Below are positions 29,222 through 38,766 of a stretch of 64,000 nt of DNA, piece by piece. Source of the DNA: CAWAYR01 sp050250875 (GTDB taxonomy: Bacteria; Acidobacteriota; Vicinamibacteria; Vicinamibacterales; UBA2999); the NCBI GenBank assembly GCA_050250875.1, contig JBFWNV010000001.1:372001-436000 (forward strand), in the 5' to 3' direction. A program made the position numbers and the translations under genes. The stretch's first letter is position 1, and every line of letters starts with the position of its first letter. Under the pieces are notes generated by a model. The model had not been told where the DNA came from and searched no databases. It saw nothing but the letters and a program-made list of their open reading frames with translations.

Positions 29222-30742
29222 ATGCATGTAAATACTTCGCATGCGACCACCGCTCGACGCGCGGCGCTGGCCGGGCTGTTCGCGGTGGCGTGGATCGGCC
29301 CCGCCGGCGCGCAGCCGGTGCCGGGTTTCGGCGGCGCCGAGAGCTTCGCCGTGCTCGCCAAGACGTCGGTGACCGACTCCGCGACGTCGGTCATCGGCGG
29401 TGGCGTCGGCGTCGGCCCCGGCGGTTCGATCACCGGGATCGAGGCCACCGAGCTCGCACCGGGCAGCTCGCTGCACCAGGGCGACGCCGTCGCCGCCCAG
29501 GCGCTGCAGAGCGCGGGCGCGGTCTACACCGACCTGGCCGCGCGGACGTGCCTGCCGGCCAACACCGACCAGCCGCTCGGCGCGACTCTGGCCACCGGAA
29601 CCCACTGCTTCACGACCGGTCTCACGATCGCCGCGCCGCTGCAACTGGTCGGCGCGGGTCCGTGGATCGTGCTGGTCGACGGCAGCCTGGACGTGGCGCC
29701 AGGCGTGGCCGTCACCGCGCCATTCGCTGCGCCGGACACCTGCGGGGGCAGCAAGGTCTACTGGCAGGTCGACGCGACCGCGGGCCCAGCCGTGGCCGTC
29801 GCCGCCGGCGCCGCGATGGCCGGCAACGTGTTGACCCGGGGCCCGATCACGGTCGGTGCCGGCGCCGTCGTCGATGGCCGCCTCTTCTCGCTCGGCACCA
29901 CCACCGACCCGGGATCGGTGTCGCTGGCCGGCGCGACGGTGCAGGCCTGCAGCTACGGCAAGGCGCTGCCCACCCACACCAGCTTCAAGGTCACCGGCGG
30001 CGGCGGCATCAACGTGCCGAACGACCCGGCCGTGACCGACCCGACCGCCACCGGCACGGGCTTCGCCAACTACGGCTTCAACGGCCAACCCGGCACGCCG
30101 GCCACCGGCACCTTCAACTACGTCAACCACGTCGTCGCGCCGAACCTCCACATCAACGGCCCGGTGACCGACGTCGCCGTCGTCGCGCTGAACGACGACG
30201 GCACACCGAGGACGGCACGGCTGTCGGGCACCTGTAACGGCTTCCTGCCGACGTGCACCTTCAGCGTCCTCACCGAGGACAACGGCGAGCCGCCGTTCAA
30301 CGATCGCTTCGGGGTGACGATCGTCTCCGCCGGCGCGGTCGTCGAGGCCCGCGCGCCGCGGCAGATCCGCGCCGGTAACATCCAGTTCCACTCGGCGACG
30401 CTCACCACGACCACCAGTGCCGCCAGCCTCAAGGCCGGTCAGGTGCTGCGGCTGCGGGCCCGGCTGCGCAAGGACCGCTCGAACATGCCCGCCGACGCCT
30501 ACGTCGTCCTGCAGCTGCCGAGCGGGCAGCTGCTGTCGTGGACCGGCGGCGGGCTGGTGCCCGGCCTCGTGCCGCTGGCGCGCAACTTCGTGCCGGTGGA
30601 TCTCGACGTCGAGATCGCCGCGCTGCCGATCCCGGCCGGCACGCCGCCCGGCCTCTACAAGTGGCTGTCGGCGCTCACGCAGGCCGGCACGCTCAACCTG
30701 CTCACCGGGATCGCCGAGCGGTCGATGACGATCACGCCGTAG
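29222..30742 (+). CDS. secreted DUF3494 ice-binding-like protein with post-COAP-1 region
   Basis: 506 residues. After the signal peptide, residues about 35-250 match the DUF3494 beta-solenoid: 'ESFAVLAKTSVTD', 'GGGVGVGPGGSITG', 'YWQVDATAG', 'AMAGNVLT' and 'GAVVDGRLFS'. The next part ('VTGGGGINVPND', 'FGF/YGFN', 'FNYVNH') resembles a post-COAP-1 domain, and a further beta-rich C-terminal domain follows. DUF3494 proteins bind ice or serve as adhesins; ice binding here is not proven. The ATG follows an AGAGAGGG purine tract, and a longer upstream frame is not supported. Confidence 0.82.
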   Translation: MHVNTSHATTARRAALAGLFAVAWIGPAGAQPVPGFGGAESFAVLAKTSVTDSATSVIGGGVGVGPGGSITGIEATELAPGSSLHQGDAVAAQALQSAGAVYTDLAARTCLPANTDQPLGATLATGTHCFTTGLTIAAPLQLVGAGPWIVLVDGSLDVAPGVAVTAPFAAPDTCGGSKVYWQVDATAGPAVAVAAGAAMAGNVLTRGPITVGAGAVVDGRLFSLGTTTDPGSVSLAGATVQACSYGKALPTHTSFKVTGGGGINVPNDPAVTDPTATGTGFANYGFNGQPGTPATGTFNYVNHVVAPNLHINGPVTDVAVVALNDDGTPRTARLSGTCNGFLPTCTFSVLTEDNGEPPFNDRFGVTIVSAGAVVEARAPRQIRAGNIQFHSATLTTTTSAASLKAGQVLRLRARLRKDRSNMPADAYVVLQLPSGQLLSWTGGGLVPGLVPLARNFVPVDLDVEIAALPIPAGTPPGLYKWLSALTQAGTLNLLTGIAERSMTITP

Positions 30743-30756
30743 TCCCGCACGTTCGG

Positions 30757-30790
30757 TCGTGGGCGCGTCGCCTCGTCGGCGCGCCCACGA
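30757..30790 (+). terminator. hairpin after the DUF3494 gene
   Basis: An 11-base perfect inverted repeat (TCGTGGGCGCG / CGCGCCCACGA) lies 14 bases past the stop codon with a 12-base loop. No U-run follows, so intrinsic termination is uncertain. Confidence 0.5.
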
Positions 30791-30960
30791 TCGCCCCGCC
30801 GCTCGCTCCACCCTCGTCCGCCGCCCGCCCAGTCGATCCGCCGCGTCTCTCCCTCGGGCTGCCCGGCGCCGTCGCGCCTTCCCGGCGGATGCGCGCCGCA
30901 CATGCTCAGCGTCGCGCCGGGCGATGGACCGGCCGACATCGATACGACAAGAAACACATA

Positions 30961-30989
30961 TTGGACATGAGACACGCCGTCTCTATTCA
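30961..30989 (+). promoter_or_regulatory. sigma-70-type promoter for amtB-glnK
   Basis: TTGGAC (30961-30966), a 17-base spacer and TATTCA (30984-30989) sit in the only AT-rich patch of this gap. The -10 ends 8 bases before the ATG, so the leader would be 0-2 bases. No sigma-54 -24/-12 motif was found although the operon is nitrogen-related. Confidence 0.55.
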
Positions 30990-30997
30990 ATACCGTC

Positions 30998-32287
30998 ATG
31001 AACAACGCCGATACCGGCTGGATGCTCGTCGCCACCGCGCTGGTGCTGCTGATGACGCCGGCCCTGGGCTTCTTCTACGGCGGCATGGTGCGCTCGAAGA
31101 ACGCCCTCAACACCATGATGATGAGCTTCGTGGCGCTCGGCCCGGTGGCGGTCGCCTGGGCGCTGGCCGGCTACTCGCTGGCCTTCGCGCCGGGCGGTCC
31201 CTTCATCGGCTCGTTCGCGTTCGCCGGCCTGCAGGGCGTCGGCCTCGAGGCGCAGGGCGCCATCCCGCACCTGCTGTTCATGGCCTTCCAGGGGACCTTC
31301 GCGATCATCACGGCGGCGCTCATCTCGGGCGCGATCGTCGAGCGGCTGCGCTTCGGCACCTACGTCGCCTTCATCGTCGCGTGGATGCTGCTGGTCTACG
31401 CGCCGGTAGCGCACTGGGTGTGGGGTGGGGGCTTCCTGGCCACGGCCGGAGCCCTCGATTTCGCCGGCGGTGCGGTGGTCCACGTCAACGCCGCCGCGGC
31501 CGCCCTGGTCGCCGCCCTGGTGGTGGGCCCGCGCAAGGACTACGGCCGGCACGCGATGCTGCCTCACAACGTTCCGTTCACGCTGCTCGGCGCCGGGGTG
31601 CTGTGGTTCGGCTGGTTCGGGTTCAACGCCGGCAGCGCCCTGGCCGCCTCACCGGCGGCGGCGCTGGCCTTCGCCAACACGTTGCTCGCGCCGGCGGCGG
31701 CGCTGGCCACCTGGCTGGTCATCGACCTGGCCCGCGGCGGCCGGGTCACCGCCGTCGGGGCGGCCACGGCCATCGTCGTCGGCCTCGTCGTCGTGACACC
31801 GGCGGCGGGCTACGTCGGTCCGGCGGCGGCGCTGGCGATGGGCGCGCTCGGCGCCGTGCCGTCGTACGTCGCGCTCATCTACCGGGCCCGCACCAAGCTC
31901 GACGACTCGCTCGACGTCGTCGCCGCCCACGGCACCGGCGGCGTGACCGGCGCCGTGCTCACCGGGGTGTTCGCCGACCCGACCTGGAGCGGTGGCCCGA
32001 GCGGTCTCGTCGCCGGCAACCCCGGGCAGATCGCCGTGCAGGTCTACAGCGTGATCGTCGTCCTGGCCTACAGCGGCGTGGCCACCTTCCTCATCCTCAC
32101 GCTGGTGGGCCTGGTCCTGCCGCTGCGCATCAGCGGCCGGATCGAGGGCGTCGGACTCGACGTCGCCGAGCACGGCGAGGAGGCCTACACCACCGGCGAC
32201 GGCGCCATCCTCGTGTCGCCCGGCGACGCCGCGGCGGCCCGCCGGCTCAGTGATGTCGTCGCGCTCCAGAACGGCGGCCGGCTGTGA
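30998..32287 (+). CDS. amtB: ammonium transporter
   Basis: 429 residues with about 11 membrane segments, the usual length for Amt proteins. The N-terminal 'TPALGFFYGGMVRSKN' and the pore motifs are typical, with the two conserved channel histidines in 'FAGGAVVHVNAA' and 'AAHGTGGVTGA'. It imports ammonium in the inner membrane. It overlaps glnK by 4 bases (GTGA), the classic amtB-glnK pairing that lets the PII protein plug the channel. A promoter with its -10 box next to the ATG is visible. Confidence 0.95.
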   Translation: MNNADTGWMLVATALVLLMTPALGFFYGGMVRSKNALNTMMMSFVALGPVAVAWALAGYSLAFAPGGPFIGSFAFAGLQGVGLEAQGAIPHLLFMAFQGTFAIITAALISGAIVERLRFGTYVAFIVAWMLLVYAPVAHWVWGGGFLATAGALDFAGGAVVHVNAAAAALVAALVVGPRKDYGRHAMLPHNVPFTLLGAGVLWFGWFGFNAGSALAASPAAALAFANTLLAPAAALATWLVIDLARGGRVTAVGAATAIVVGLVVVTPAAGYVGPAAALAMGALGAVPSYVALIYRARTKLDDSLDVVAAHGTGGVTGAVLTGVFADPTWSGGPSGLVAGNPGQIAVQVYSVIVVLAYSGVATFLILTLVGLVLPLRISGRIEGVGLDVAEHGEEAYTTGDGAILVSPGDAAAARRLSDVVALQNGGRL

Positions 32288-32637
32288 AGCTGATCGTCGC
32301 CATCATCCGGCCGGAGCGGCTGAGCGAGGTGCTCGAGGCGCTGTTCCACGCCGAGGTGCGCGGCCTGACCATCAGCCGCGTGCAGGGTCACGGCGGCGAG
32401 ATGGAGCACGTCGAGAACTACCGCGGGACCACGGTGAAGATGGCGCTGGCCGAGAAAGTCCGGCTGGAGATCGGCGTCTCCAATCACTTCGTGCAGCCGA
32501 CCGTCGACGCCATCCTCGACGGCGCGCGCACCGGCGAGGTCGGCGACGGCAAGATCCTGGTGCTGCCGATCGAGAAGATCGTCCGCATCCGCACCGGCGA
32601 GCAGGATCAGGACGCGGTCACGCCGGTGCCGCACTGA
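32284..32637 (+). CDS. glnK: PII signal protein lacking the uridylylation tyrosine
   Basis: 117 residues, GTG start overlapping the amtB stop. The PII fold is complete, ending with 'GDGKILVLPIEKIVRIRTGE'. In the T-loop (residues about 37-55, 'GHGGEMEHVENYRGTTVKM') Tyr46 is kept but the position equivalent to Tyr51 is Val, so GlnD-type uridylylation is not expected; the GFGRQ segment is GHGGE. Such variants respond to ATP/ADP and 2-oxoglutarate alone. Its position after amtB suggests it gates the transporter, and GOGAT genes lie directly downstream. Confidence 0.9.
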   Translation: MKLIVAIIRPERLSEVLEALFHAEVRGLTISRVQGHGGEMEHVENYRGTTVKMALAEKVRLEIGVSNHFVQPTVDAILDGARTGEVGDGKILVLPIEKIVRIRTGEQDQDAVTPVPH

Positions 32638-32729
32638 CCCATCTCCAACACGCATCGCTGATATCGGAACATTGCGCTTCTCCCATGCGTCGCGGTCCTC
32701 TCTAATTGGGGCCGCATTGGAGCATCACG

Positions 32730-35700
32730 ATGCCGAAGCACTCATCGGAGGACGACCAGGGCGACCAGCGTAGCCAGGGTCAGGGTCTCTACCGCGCTTC
32801 CGACGAGCACGACGCCTGCGGCGTCGGCTTCGTCGCCCACGTCAAGGGCCGTCGCTCGCACGCCATCGTCCGCGACGCGCTCACCCTTCTCGTCAACCTC
32901 GAGCACCGCGGCGCGTCGGGCTCCGACCCCGACACCGGCGACGGCGCCGGCATCCTGGTGCAGATGCCCGACCGCTTCCTGCGCGCGGTCGCCGGGCTGC
33001 CGCTGCCGGAGCCGGGCGCCTACGGCGCCGGGCTCGTCTTCCTGCCGCACGAGCCCGACGCGCGGGCCCTGCTGCGTGGCCTGATCGAGCGGATCGCCGC
33101 CGAGGAAGGCCACGCCGTGCTCGGCTGGCGCGACGTCCCCACCAACCTCGCCGCCATCGGCCGCAACGCCGCCGCGGTGGCGCCGGCCTTCGCGCAGGTG
33201 TTCATCGGCCGCTCGGCGGCGCTCGACGGTCCCGACGCCGCCGCCCGCTTCGAGCGCGCCCTCTACGTGATCCGCAAGCGGATCGAGCACGCCGTGCAGG
33301 ATTTGGCCGTACCGGTCCAGGCCCGGCGGGCGTTCTACGTCGTCAGCCTGTCGGCCCGCACGCTGACCTACAAGGGCATGCTCACGGCCTCGCAGCTGGG
33401 GCCGATGTTCCCGGACCTGGCGCACCCCGACCTCGAGTCGGCGCTGGCGCTGGTCCATCAGCGGTTCTCGACCAACACCTTTCCGTCGTGGCCGCTGGCG
33501 CACCCGTACCGCTTCATCGCCCACAACGGCGAGATCAACACCCTGCAGGGCAACGTCAACTGGATGCGGGCCCGCGAGGGCCTGCTGCGCTCGAGCGTGT
33601 TCGGCGCCGACCTGGCCAAGGTGCTGCCGGTGATCACCCCCGGCGGCAGCGACACCGCCTCGTTCGACAACGTGCTCGAGTTCCTGGTCATGGCCGGACG
33701 GCCGTTGCCGCACGCCGTGCTGATGATGATCCCGGAGCCGTGGGGCGGCAATCCCGGCATGGATCCGGCGGTCCGCGCCTTCTACGAGTACCACTCGTCG
33801 CTGATGGAGCCGTGGGATGGGCCGGCGTCGATCTGCTTCACCGACGGCATCCAGATCGGCGCGGTGCTCGACCGCAACGGACTGCGGCCGTCGCGCTACT
33901 GCATCACCACCGACGACCGGGTGGTGCTCGCCTCGGAGACCGGCGTCCTCGACCTGCCGCCCGACCAGATCGTGCTCAAGGACCGGCTGCGTCCCGGCAA
34001 GATGCTGCTCATCGACACCGGCGCCGGCCGCATCGTCGGCGACGACGAACTGAAGCGCGGCCTCGCCGCCGAGCAGCCCTACGGCGAATGGCTGCGCGCG
34101 CACCTCGTCGACATCGAGCAGCTGCCGAGCGCGTTCGCCGAGCGCCCCGATCACCAGACGGTGCTGCGCCGCCAGCAGGCGTTCGGCTACACCCACGAGG
34201 ATCTCCGGCTGATCCTCACGCCGATGGCCCTCGGCGGCGAGGAGCCGATCGGCTCGATGGGCTCCGATACCGCGCTCGCCGTCCTGTCGGACCGGCCGCG
34301 GCTGCTCTACGACTACTTCGCGCAGCTCTTCGCGCAGGTCACCAACCCGCCGCTCGACGCCATCCGCGAGGAGCTGGTCACCTCGATGGCCTCGACCATC
34401 GGGCCCGAGGGCAACCTGCTCGAGGCGGCGCCGGAGGCCTGCCGGCAGATCAAGATCGAGTACCCGATCCTCCACAACGACCAGGTCGCCAAGCTGCGCC
34501 ACCTGCCACCGGGGTCGCCGTTCCGCTCCACCACGCTGCCGCTGCACTACAACCCCGACGAGGACGGCCCGGGGCTCGAGCGGGCGATGGACGCGCTGTG
34601 CCGCAAGGCCAGCCAGGCGGTCGAGGCCGGCTACGGCATCCTGATCCTGTCGGATCGCGGCGTCGACGCCACGCACGCGCCGATTCCCAGCCTGCTGGCC
34701 ACCGCCGGCGTGCACCACCACCTGGTCCGCACCGGGGCCCGCACCCGGTGCGGCCTGCTGGTCGAATCGGGCGACGCCCGCGAAGTGCACCACGTCGCGC
34801 TGCTGCTCGCCTACGGCGCCGGCGCCGTCAATCCGTACCTGGCGTTCGAAAGCCTCCACGACCTGCTGCGCCAGGGCCTGCTGCCCGGCGTGACCCACGA
34901 CCTGGCGGTGCTGAAGTACATCAAGGCGCTGAACAAGGGCGTCCTCAAGGTGATGTCGAAGATGGGGATCTCGACGCTGCAGAGCTACTGCGGCGCCCAG
35001 ATCTTCGAGGCCGTCGGGCTCGACCAGGCGTTCGTCGATCGCTACTTCACCGGCACCGTGTCACGGCTCGGCGGCATCGGCCTCGCCGAGGTGTCCGAGG
35101 AGGTGCGCCGCCGCCACGCCCGCGCGTTCGGCCCGCGGCCGGCCGGACCGGCCGAACTGGAGAGCGGCGGCGAGTACCAGTGGCGGCGCGACGGCGAGAT
35201 CCACCTGTTCAACCCCGACACCGTCTTCAAGCTCCAGCACGCGACGCGCACCCGCCGCTTCGAGATCTTCAAGGAGTACACCCGCCTGGTCGACGATCAG
35301 AGCCGGCAGCGCGCCACGCTGCGCGGGCTGTTCCGCTTCCGCCCGCTCGGGCCGGCGGTGCCGCTCGACGAGGTCGAGCCGGTATCGGCCATCCTCCGCC
35401 GCTTCTCGACCGGGGCGATGTCGTTCGGGTCGATCAGCCAGGAGGCGCACGAGACGCTGGCCATCGCCATGAACCGCATGGGCGCCAAGTCGAACACCGG
35501 CGAGGGCGGCGAGGATCCGGCCAGGAACGTCCGCGACGCCAACGGCGACTCGCGGCGCAGCGCCATCAAGCAGGTGGCGTCGGGACGATTCGGCGTCACC
35601 AGCGAGTACCTGGTCAACGCCGACGACCTGCAGATCAAGATGGCCCAGGGCGCCAAGCCCGGCGAGGGCGGCCAGCTGCCTGGACACAAGGTGTATCCGT

Positions 35701-37316
35701 GGATCGCCAAGGTGCGCCACTCGACGCCCGGCGTCGGGCTGATCTCGCCGCCGCCGCACCACGACATCTACTCGATCGAAGATCTCGCCCAGCTGATCTT
35801 CGACCTGAAGAACGCCAACCCCAGGGCGCGGGTGCACGTGAAGCTGGTCGCCGAGTCCGGCGTCGGCACGGTGGCCGCGGGGGTGTCGAAGGCGCACGCC
35901 GACGTGGTGCTGATCTCCGGCCACGACGGCGGCACCGGCGCCTCGCCGCTCACCAGCCTCAAGCACGCCGGCGTGCCGTGGGAAATCGGCCTCGCCGAGA
36001 CCCAGCAGGTGCTGCTGCGCAACCAGCTGCGCGACCGCATCGTCGTCCAGGTCGACGGCCAGCTCAAGACCGGCCGCGACGTGGTCGTCGCGGCGCTGCT
36101 CGGCGCCGAGGAATTCGGCTTCGCGACCGCGCCGCTGGTGGTGATGGGCTGCGTGATGATGCGCGTCTGTCACCTGAACACGTGCCCGGTCGGCATCGCC
36201 ACGCAGGATCCGGCGCTGCGCCAGGCCTTCACCGGTCGGCCCGAGTTCGTCGAGACGTTCTTCCATTTCATCGCCCAGGAAGTCCGCGAGCTGATGGCCG
36301 AACTGGGCGTCCGCACCGTCGACGAGCTGGTCGGGCGCAGCGACGGACTCGACCTCGCCGCGGCCACCGGCCACTGGAAGGCGGCCGGCCTCGACCTCAC
36401 CCCGCTGCTCCACCAGCCGCCGCTGGCGGCGGGGACGCCGCGCCGCGCCACCCGCGGCCAGGACGCCGGCCTCGCCACCGTGCTCGATCGCACGCTCATC
36501 GCCCGCGCCGCCCCGGCGCTCGAACGGCGGACGCCGGTCGAGATCGCCGTGCCAATCCGCAACACCGACCGCACCACCGGTACGCTGCTCGGCTACGAGG
36601 TGACGTCGCGCTTCGGCGGCGCCGGCCTGCCCGACGACACCATCCGGGTCAGCGCCACCGGCTCGGCCGGGCAGAGCTTCGGCGCGTTCGTGCCGCGCGG
36701 CATCACCCTGACGCTCGAGGGCGACGCCAACGACTACGTCGCCAAGGGCCTGTCGGGCGGCCGGGTCGTGGTGCGGCCGCCGCGCGACGCCCGCTTCGTC
36801 GCCGAAGAGAGCGTCATCGTCGGCAACGTGTCGCTCTACGGCGCCACCAGCGGCGAGGCGTTCATCCGCGGCGTCGCCGGCGAGCGGTTCGCGGTGCGCA
36901 ACAGCGGCGCCCACGCCGTCGTCGAGGGCGTCGGCGACCACGGCTGCGAGTACATGACCGGCGGGCGGGTGATCGTGCTCGGCGCGACCGGCCGCAATTT
37001 CGCCGCCGGGATGAGCGGCGGACTGGCCTACGTGCTCGACGGCGACGGCGCCTTCGCCGGCCGCTGCAACACGGCGATGGTCGACCTCGAGCCGCTCACC
37101 GACGAAGACGAGGTCGCGCTCGTGCACGAACTGCTCGCCCGCCATGCCCTGCTGACCAGCAGCACCGTCGCGGCGCGGGTGCTCGCCGCCTGGCCGGCGA
37201 TGCTGGCGCGGCTGGTCGCCGTGGTCCCGCGCGATTTCAAGCGCGTGCGGGCCGCCGAGGCGCGGGCGCGCGCCGAGGCGCGGACTCCCGCCTTCAGCGA
37301 CCTGGTGGGAGCCTGA
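32730..37316 (+). CDS. gltB: glutamate synthase large subunit
   Basis: 1528 residues. A 29-residue propeptide precedes the nucleophile Cys30 of the glutaminase domain (DACGVGFVAH). Further on are the central domain, the FMN/2-oxoglutarate synthase domain ('KPGEGGQLPG', 'SGHDGGTGASP'), the 3Fe-4S cysteines in C-x5-C-x4-C ('GCVMMRVCHLNTC') and the C-terminal beta-helix ('GEAFIRGVAGERFAVRNSGA'). It makes glutamate from glutamine and 2-oxoglutarate with GltD. TTGGAG lies 7 bases before the chosen ATG. A TCTAAT box at 32701-32706 may give it its own promoter. It ends 8 bases before gltD. Confidence 0.96.
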   Translation: MPKHSSEDDQGDQRSQGQGLYRASDEHDACGVGFVAHVKGRRSHAIVRDALTLLVNLEHRGASGSDPDTGDGAGILVQMPDRFLRAVAGLPLPEPGAYGAGLVFLPHEPDARALLRGLIERIAAEEGHAVLGWRDVPTNLAAIGRNAAAVAPAFAQVFIGRSAALDGPDAAARFERALYVIRKRIEHAVQDLAVPVQARRAFYVVSLSARTLTYKGMLTASQLGPMFPDLAHPDLESALALVHQRFSTNTFPSWPLAHPYRFIAHNGEINTLQGNVNWMRAREGLLRSSVFGADLAKVLPVITPGGSDTASFDNVLEFLVMAGRPLPHAVLMMIPEPWGGNPGMDPAVRAFYEYHSSLMEPWDGPASICFTDGIQIGAVLDRNGLRPSRYCITTDDRVVLASETGVLDLPPDQIVLKDRLRPGKMLLIDTGAGRIVGDDELKRGLAAEQPYGEWLRAHLVDIEQLPSAFAERPDHQTVLRRQQAFGYTHEDLRLILTPMALGGEEPIGSMGSDTALAVLSDRPRLLYDYFAQLFAQVTNPPLDAIREELVTSMASTIGPEGNLLEAAPEACRQIKIEYPILHNDQVAKLRHLPPGSPFRSTTLPLHYNPDEDGPGLERAMDALCRKASQAVEAGYGILILSDRGVDATHAPIPSLLATAGVHHHLVRTGARTRCGLLVESGDAREVHHVALLLAYGAGAVNPYLAFESLHDLLRQGLLPGVTHDLAVLKYIKALNKGVLKVMSKMGISTLQSYCGAQIFEAVGLDQAFVDRYFTGTVSRLGGIGLAEVSEEVRRRHARAFGPRPAGPAELESGGEYQWRRDGEIHLFNPDTVFKLQHATRTRRFEIFKEYTRLVDDQSRQRATLRGLFRFRPLGPAVPLDEVEPVSAILRRFSTGAMSFGSISQEAHETLAIAMNRMGAKSNTGEGGEDPARNVRDANGDSRRSAIKQVASGRFGVTSEYLVNADDLQIKMAQGAKPGEGGQLPGHKVYPWIAKVRHSTPGVGLISPPPHHDIYSIEDLAQLIFDLKNANPRARVHVKLVAESGVGTVAAGVSKAHADVVLISGHDGGTGASPLTSLKHAGVPWEIGLAETQQVLLRNQLRDRIVVQVDGQLKTGRDVVVAALLGAEEFGFATAPLVVMGCVMMRVCHLNTCPVGIATQDPALRQAFTGRPEFVETFFHFIAQEVRELMAELGVRTVDELVGRSDGLDLAAATGHWKAAGLDLTPLLHQPPLAAGTPRRATRGQDAGLATVLDRTLIARAAPALERRTPVEIAVPIRNTDRTTGTLLGYEVTSRFGGAGLPDDTIRVSATGSAGQSFGAFVPRGITLTLEGDANDYVAKGLSGGRVVVRPPRDARFVAEESVIVGNVSLYGATSGEAFIRGVAGERFAVRNSGAHAVVEGVGDHGCEYMTGGRVIVLGATGRNFAAGMSGGLAYVLDGDGAFAGRCNTAMVDLEPLTDEDEVALVHELLARHALLTSSTVAARVLAAWPAMLARLVAVVPRDFKRVRAAEARARAEARTPAFSDLVGA

Positions 37317-37324
37317 GGCGCGCC

Positions 37325-38746
37325 ATGGGCAAGGCCACCGGATTCATCGAGTTCGCCCGCGTCAAGCCCCACGCGCGGCCGGTGGCCGAGCGGATCGGCG
37401 ACTACCGCCACGTCTACGAGGCCTACCCGGCCGACGAACTCACCCGCCAGGCCTCCCGGTGCATGGACTGCGGCGTGCCGTTCTGCCACCAGGGCTGCCC
37501 GCTGGGCAACCTGGTTCCCGACTGGAACGACCTCGTCTACCGCGAGTCGTGGCGGGCGGCGATCGAGCGCCTCCACCAGACCAACAACTTCCCGGAGTTC
37601 ACCGGCCTGCTGTGCCCGGCGCCGTGCGAAGGCTCGTGCGTGCTCGGCCTCAACAACGAGCCGGTGACGATCAAGGGCATCGAGCTGGCCATCGTCGACC
37701 GCGCCTTCGACGAGGGCTGGATCACCCCCGAGGCGCCGCCAACGCGGACGTGGAAGAAGGTGGCGGTCGTCGGCTCGGGACCGGCCGGACTCGCCGCCGC
37801 CGCCCAGTTGAATCGGGCCGGCCACAGCGTGACCGTCTTCGAAAAGGGCGACCGCATCGGCGGCCTGCTGCGTTACGGCATTCCCGAGTTCAAGATGGAG
37901 AAGCGGGTGCTCGAGCGGCGACTGGCGCTGCTGGCCGGCGAAGGGGTGGTGTTCCGGCCGGGCGTCCACGTCGGCGTCGATCTGCCCGCCGTCGATCTGC
38001 GTCGCGGCTTCGACGCCGTGCTCCTGGCCGGCGGTGCCGGCCAGCCGCGCGACCTGGCGGTGCCCGGGCGCGATCTCGACGGCATCCACTTCGCGATGGA
38101 CTATCTGACCGCGCAGAACCGCCGCTGCGAGGGCGACCCGGTGCCGGCCGAGGCGCCGAGCGCCGCCGGGAAGCACGTCGTGATCATCGGCGGCGGCGAC
38201 ACCGGCGCCGACTGCCTGGGCACGGCGCACCGCCAGGGCGCCCGGTCGGTCGCCCAGCTCGAGCTGCTGGCGCAGCCGCCGGCCGAGCGTGCCGCCGACA
38301 ATCCCTGGCCGACCTGGCCGCTCGTCTTCCGCACCTCGTCGGCTCACGAGGAGGGCGGCGAGCGCCACTATTCGGTGACGACCACGCACTTCACCGGCGA
38401 CAGCAGCGGGCGCGTGCGCACCCTGCACGGCCAGCGCGTGACGCGCACCGCCGACGGCGGCCGTGTGACGTTCGAGCCGGTGGCGGGTACGGCGTTCGAG
38501 ATGCCGGCCGACCTGGTCCTGCTGGCGATGGGCTTCACCGGCGCCGGGCCGAGCCCCCTGCTCGACGGCTTGGCGGTGCGGATGACCGACCGCGCCACGG
38601 TGTGGCGCGACGAGCGCTGGATGACCAGCGTGCCCGGGGTGTTCACCGCCGGCGACATGCAGCGTGGCCAGTCGCTGGTGGTCTGGGCGATCGCCGACGG
38701 CCGCCAGGCCGCGGCGTCGATCGACCGGTATCTGGCCGACGCGTAG
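37325..38746 (+). CDS. gltD: glutamate synthase small subunit (NADPH-dependent)
   Basis: 473 residues, the expected length. The N-terminal ferredoxin-like part has the Cys clusters 'CMDCGVPFCHQGC' and 'CPAPCEGSC' for 4Fe-4S centres. FAD binding is shown by 'VGSGPAGLAAA' and NADPH binding by 'IGGGDTGADC', with the terminal FAD motif 'PGVFTAGDMQRGQSLVVWAI'. It passes electrons from NADPH to GltB. It starts 8 bases after gltB and ends the nitrogen block. Confidence 0.95.
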   Translation: MGKATGFIEFARVKPHARPVAERIGDYRHVYEAYPADELTRQASRCMDCGVPFCHQGCPLGNLVPDWNDLVYRESWRAAIERLHQTNNFPEFTGLLCPAPCEGSCVLGLNNEPVTIKGIELAIVDRAFDEGWITPEAPPTRTWKKVAVVGSGPAGLAAAAQLNRAGHSVTVFEKGDRIGGLLRYGIPEFKMEKRVLERRLALLAGEGVVFRPGVHVGVDLPAVDLRRGFDAVLLAGGAGQPRDLAVPGRDLDGIHFAMDYLTAQNRRCEGDPVPAEAPSAAGKHVVIIGGGDTGADCLGTAHRQGARSVAQLELLAQPPAERAADNPWPTWPLVFRTSSAHEEGGERHYSVTTTHFTGDSSGRVRTLHGQRVTRTADGGRVTFEPVAGTAFEMPADLVLLAMGFTGAGPSPLLDGLAVRMTDRATVWRDERWMTSVPGVFTAGDMQRGQSLVVWAIADGRQAAASIDRYLADA

Positions 38747-38766
38747 CCGGCGGCGGCGGGCCGCGG

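Noticed and set aside
30743..30997. Sigma-54 promoter expected before amtB-glnK
   Set aside because: No TGGCAC-N5-TTGC-like pair is present; a sigma-70-like pair fits better.
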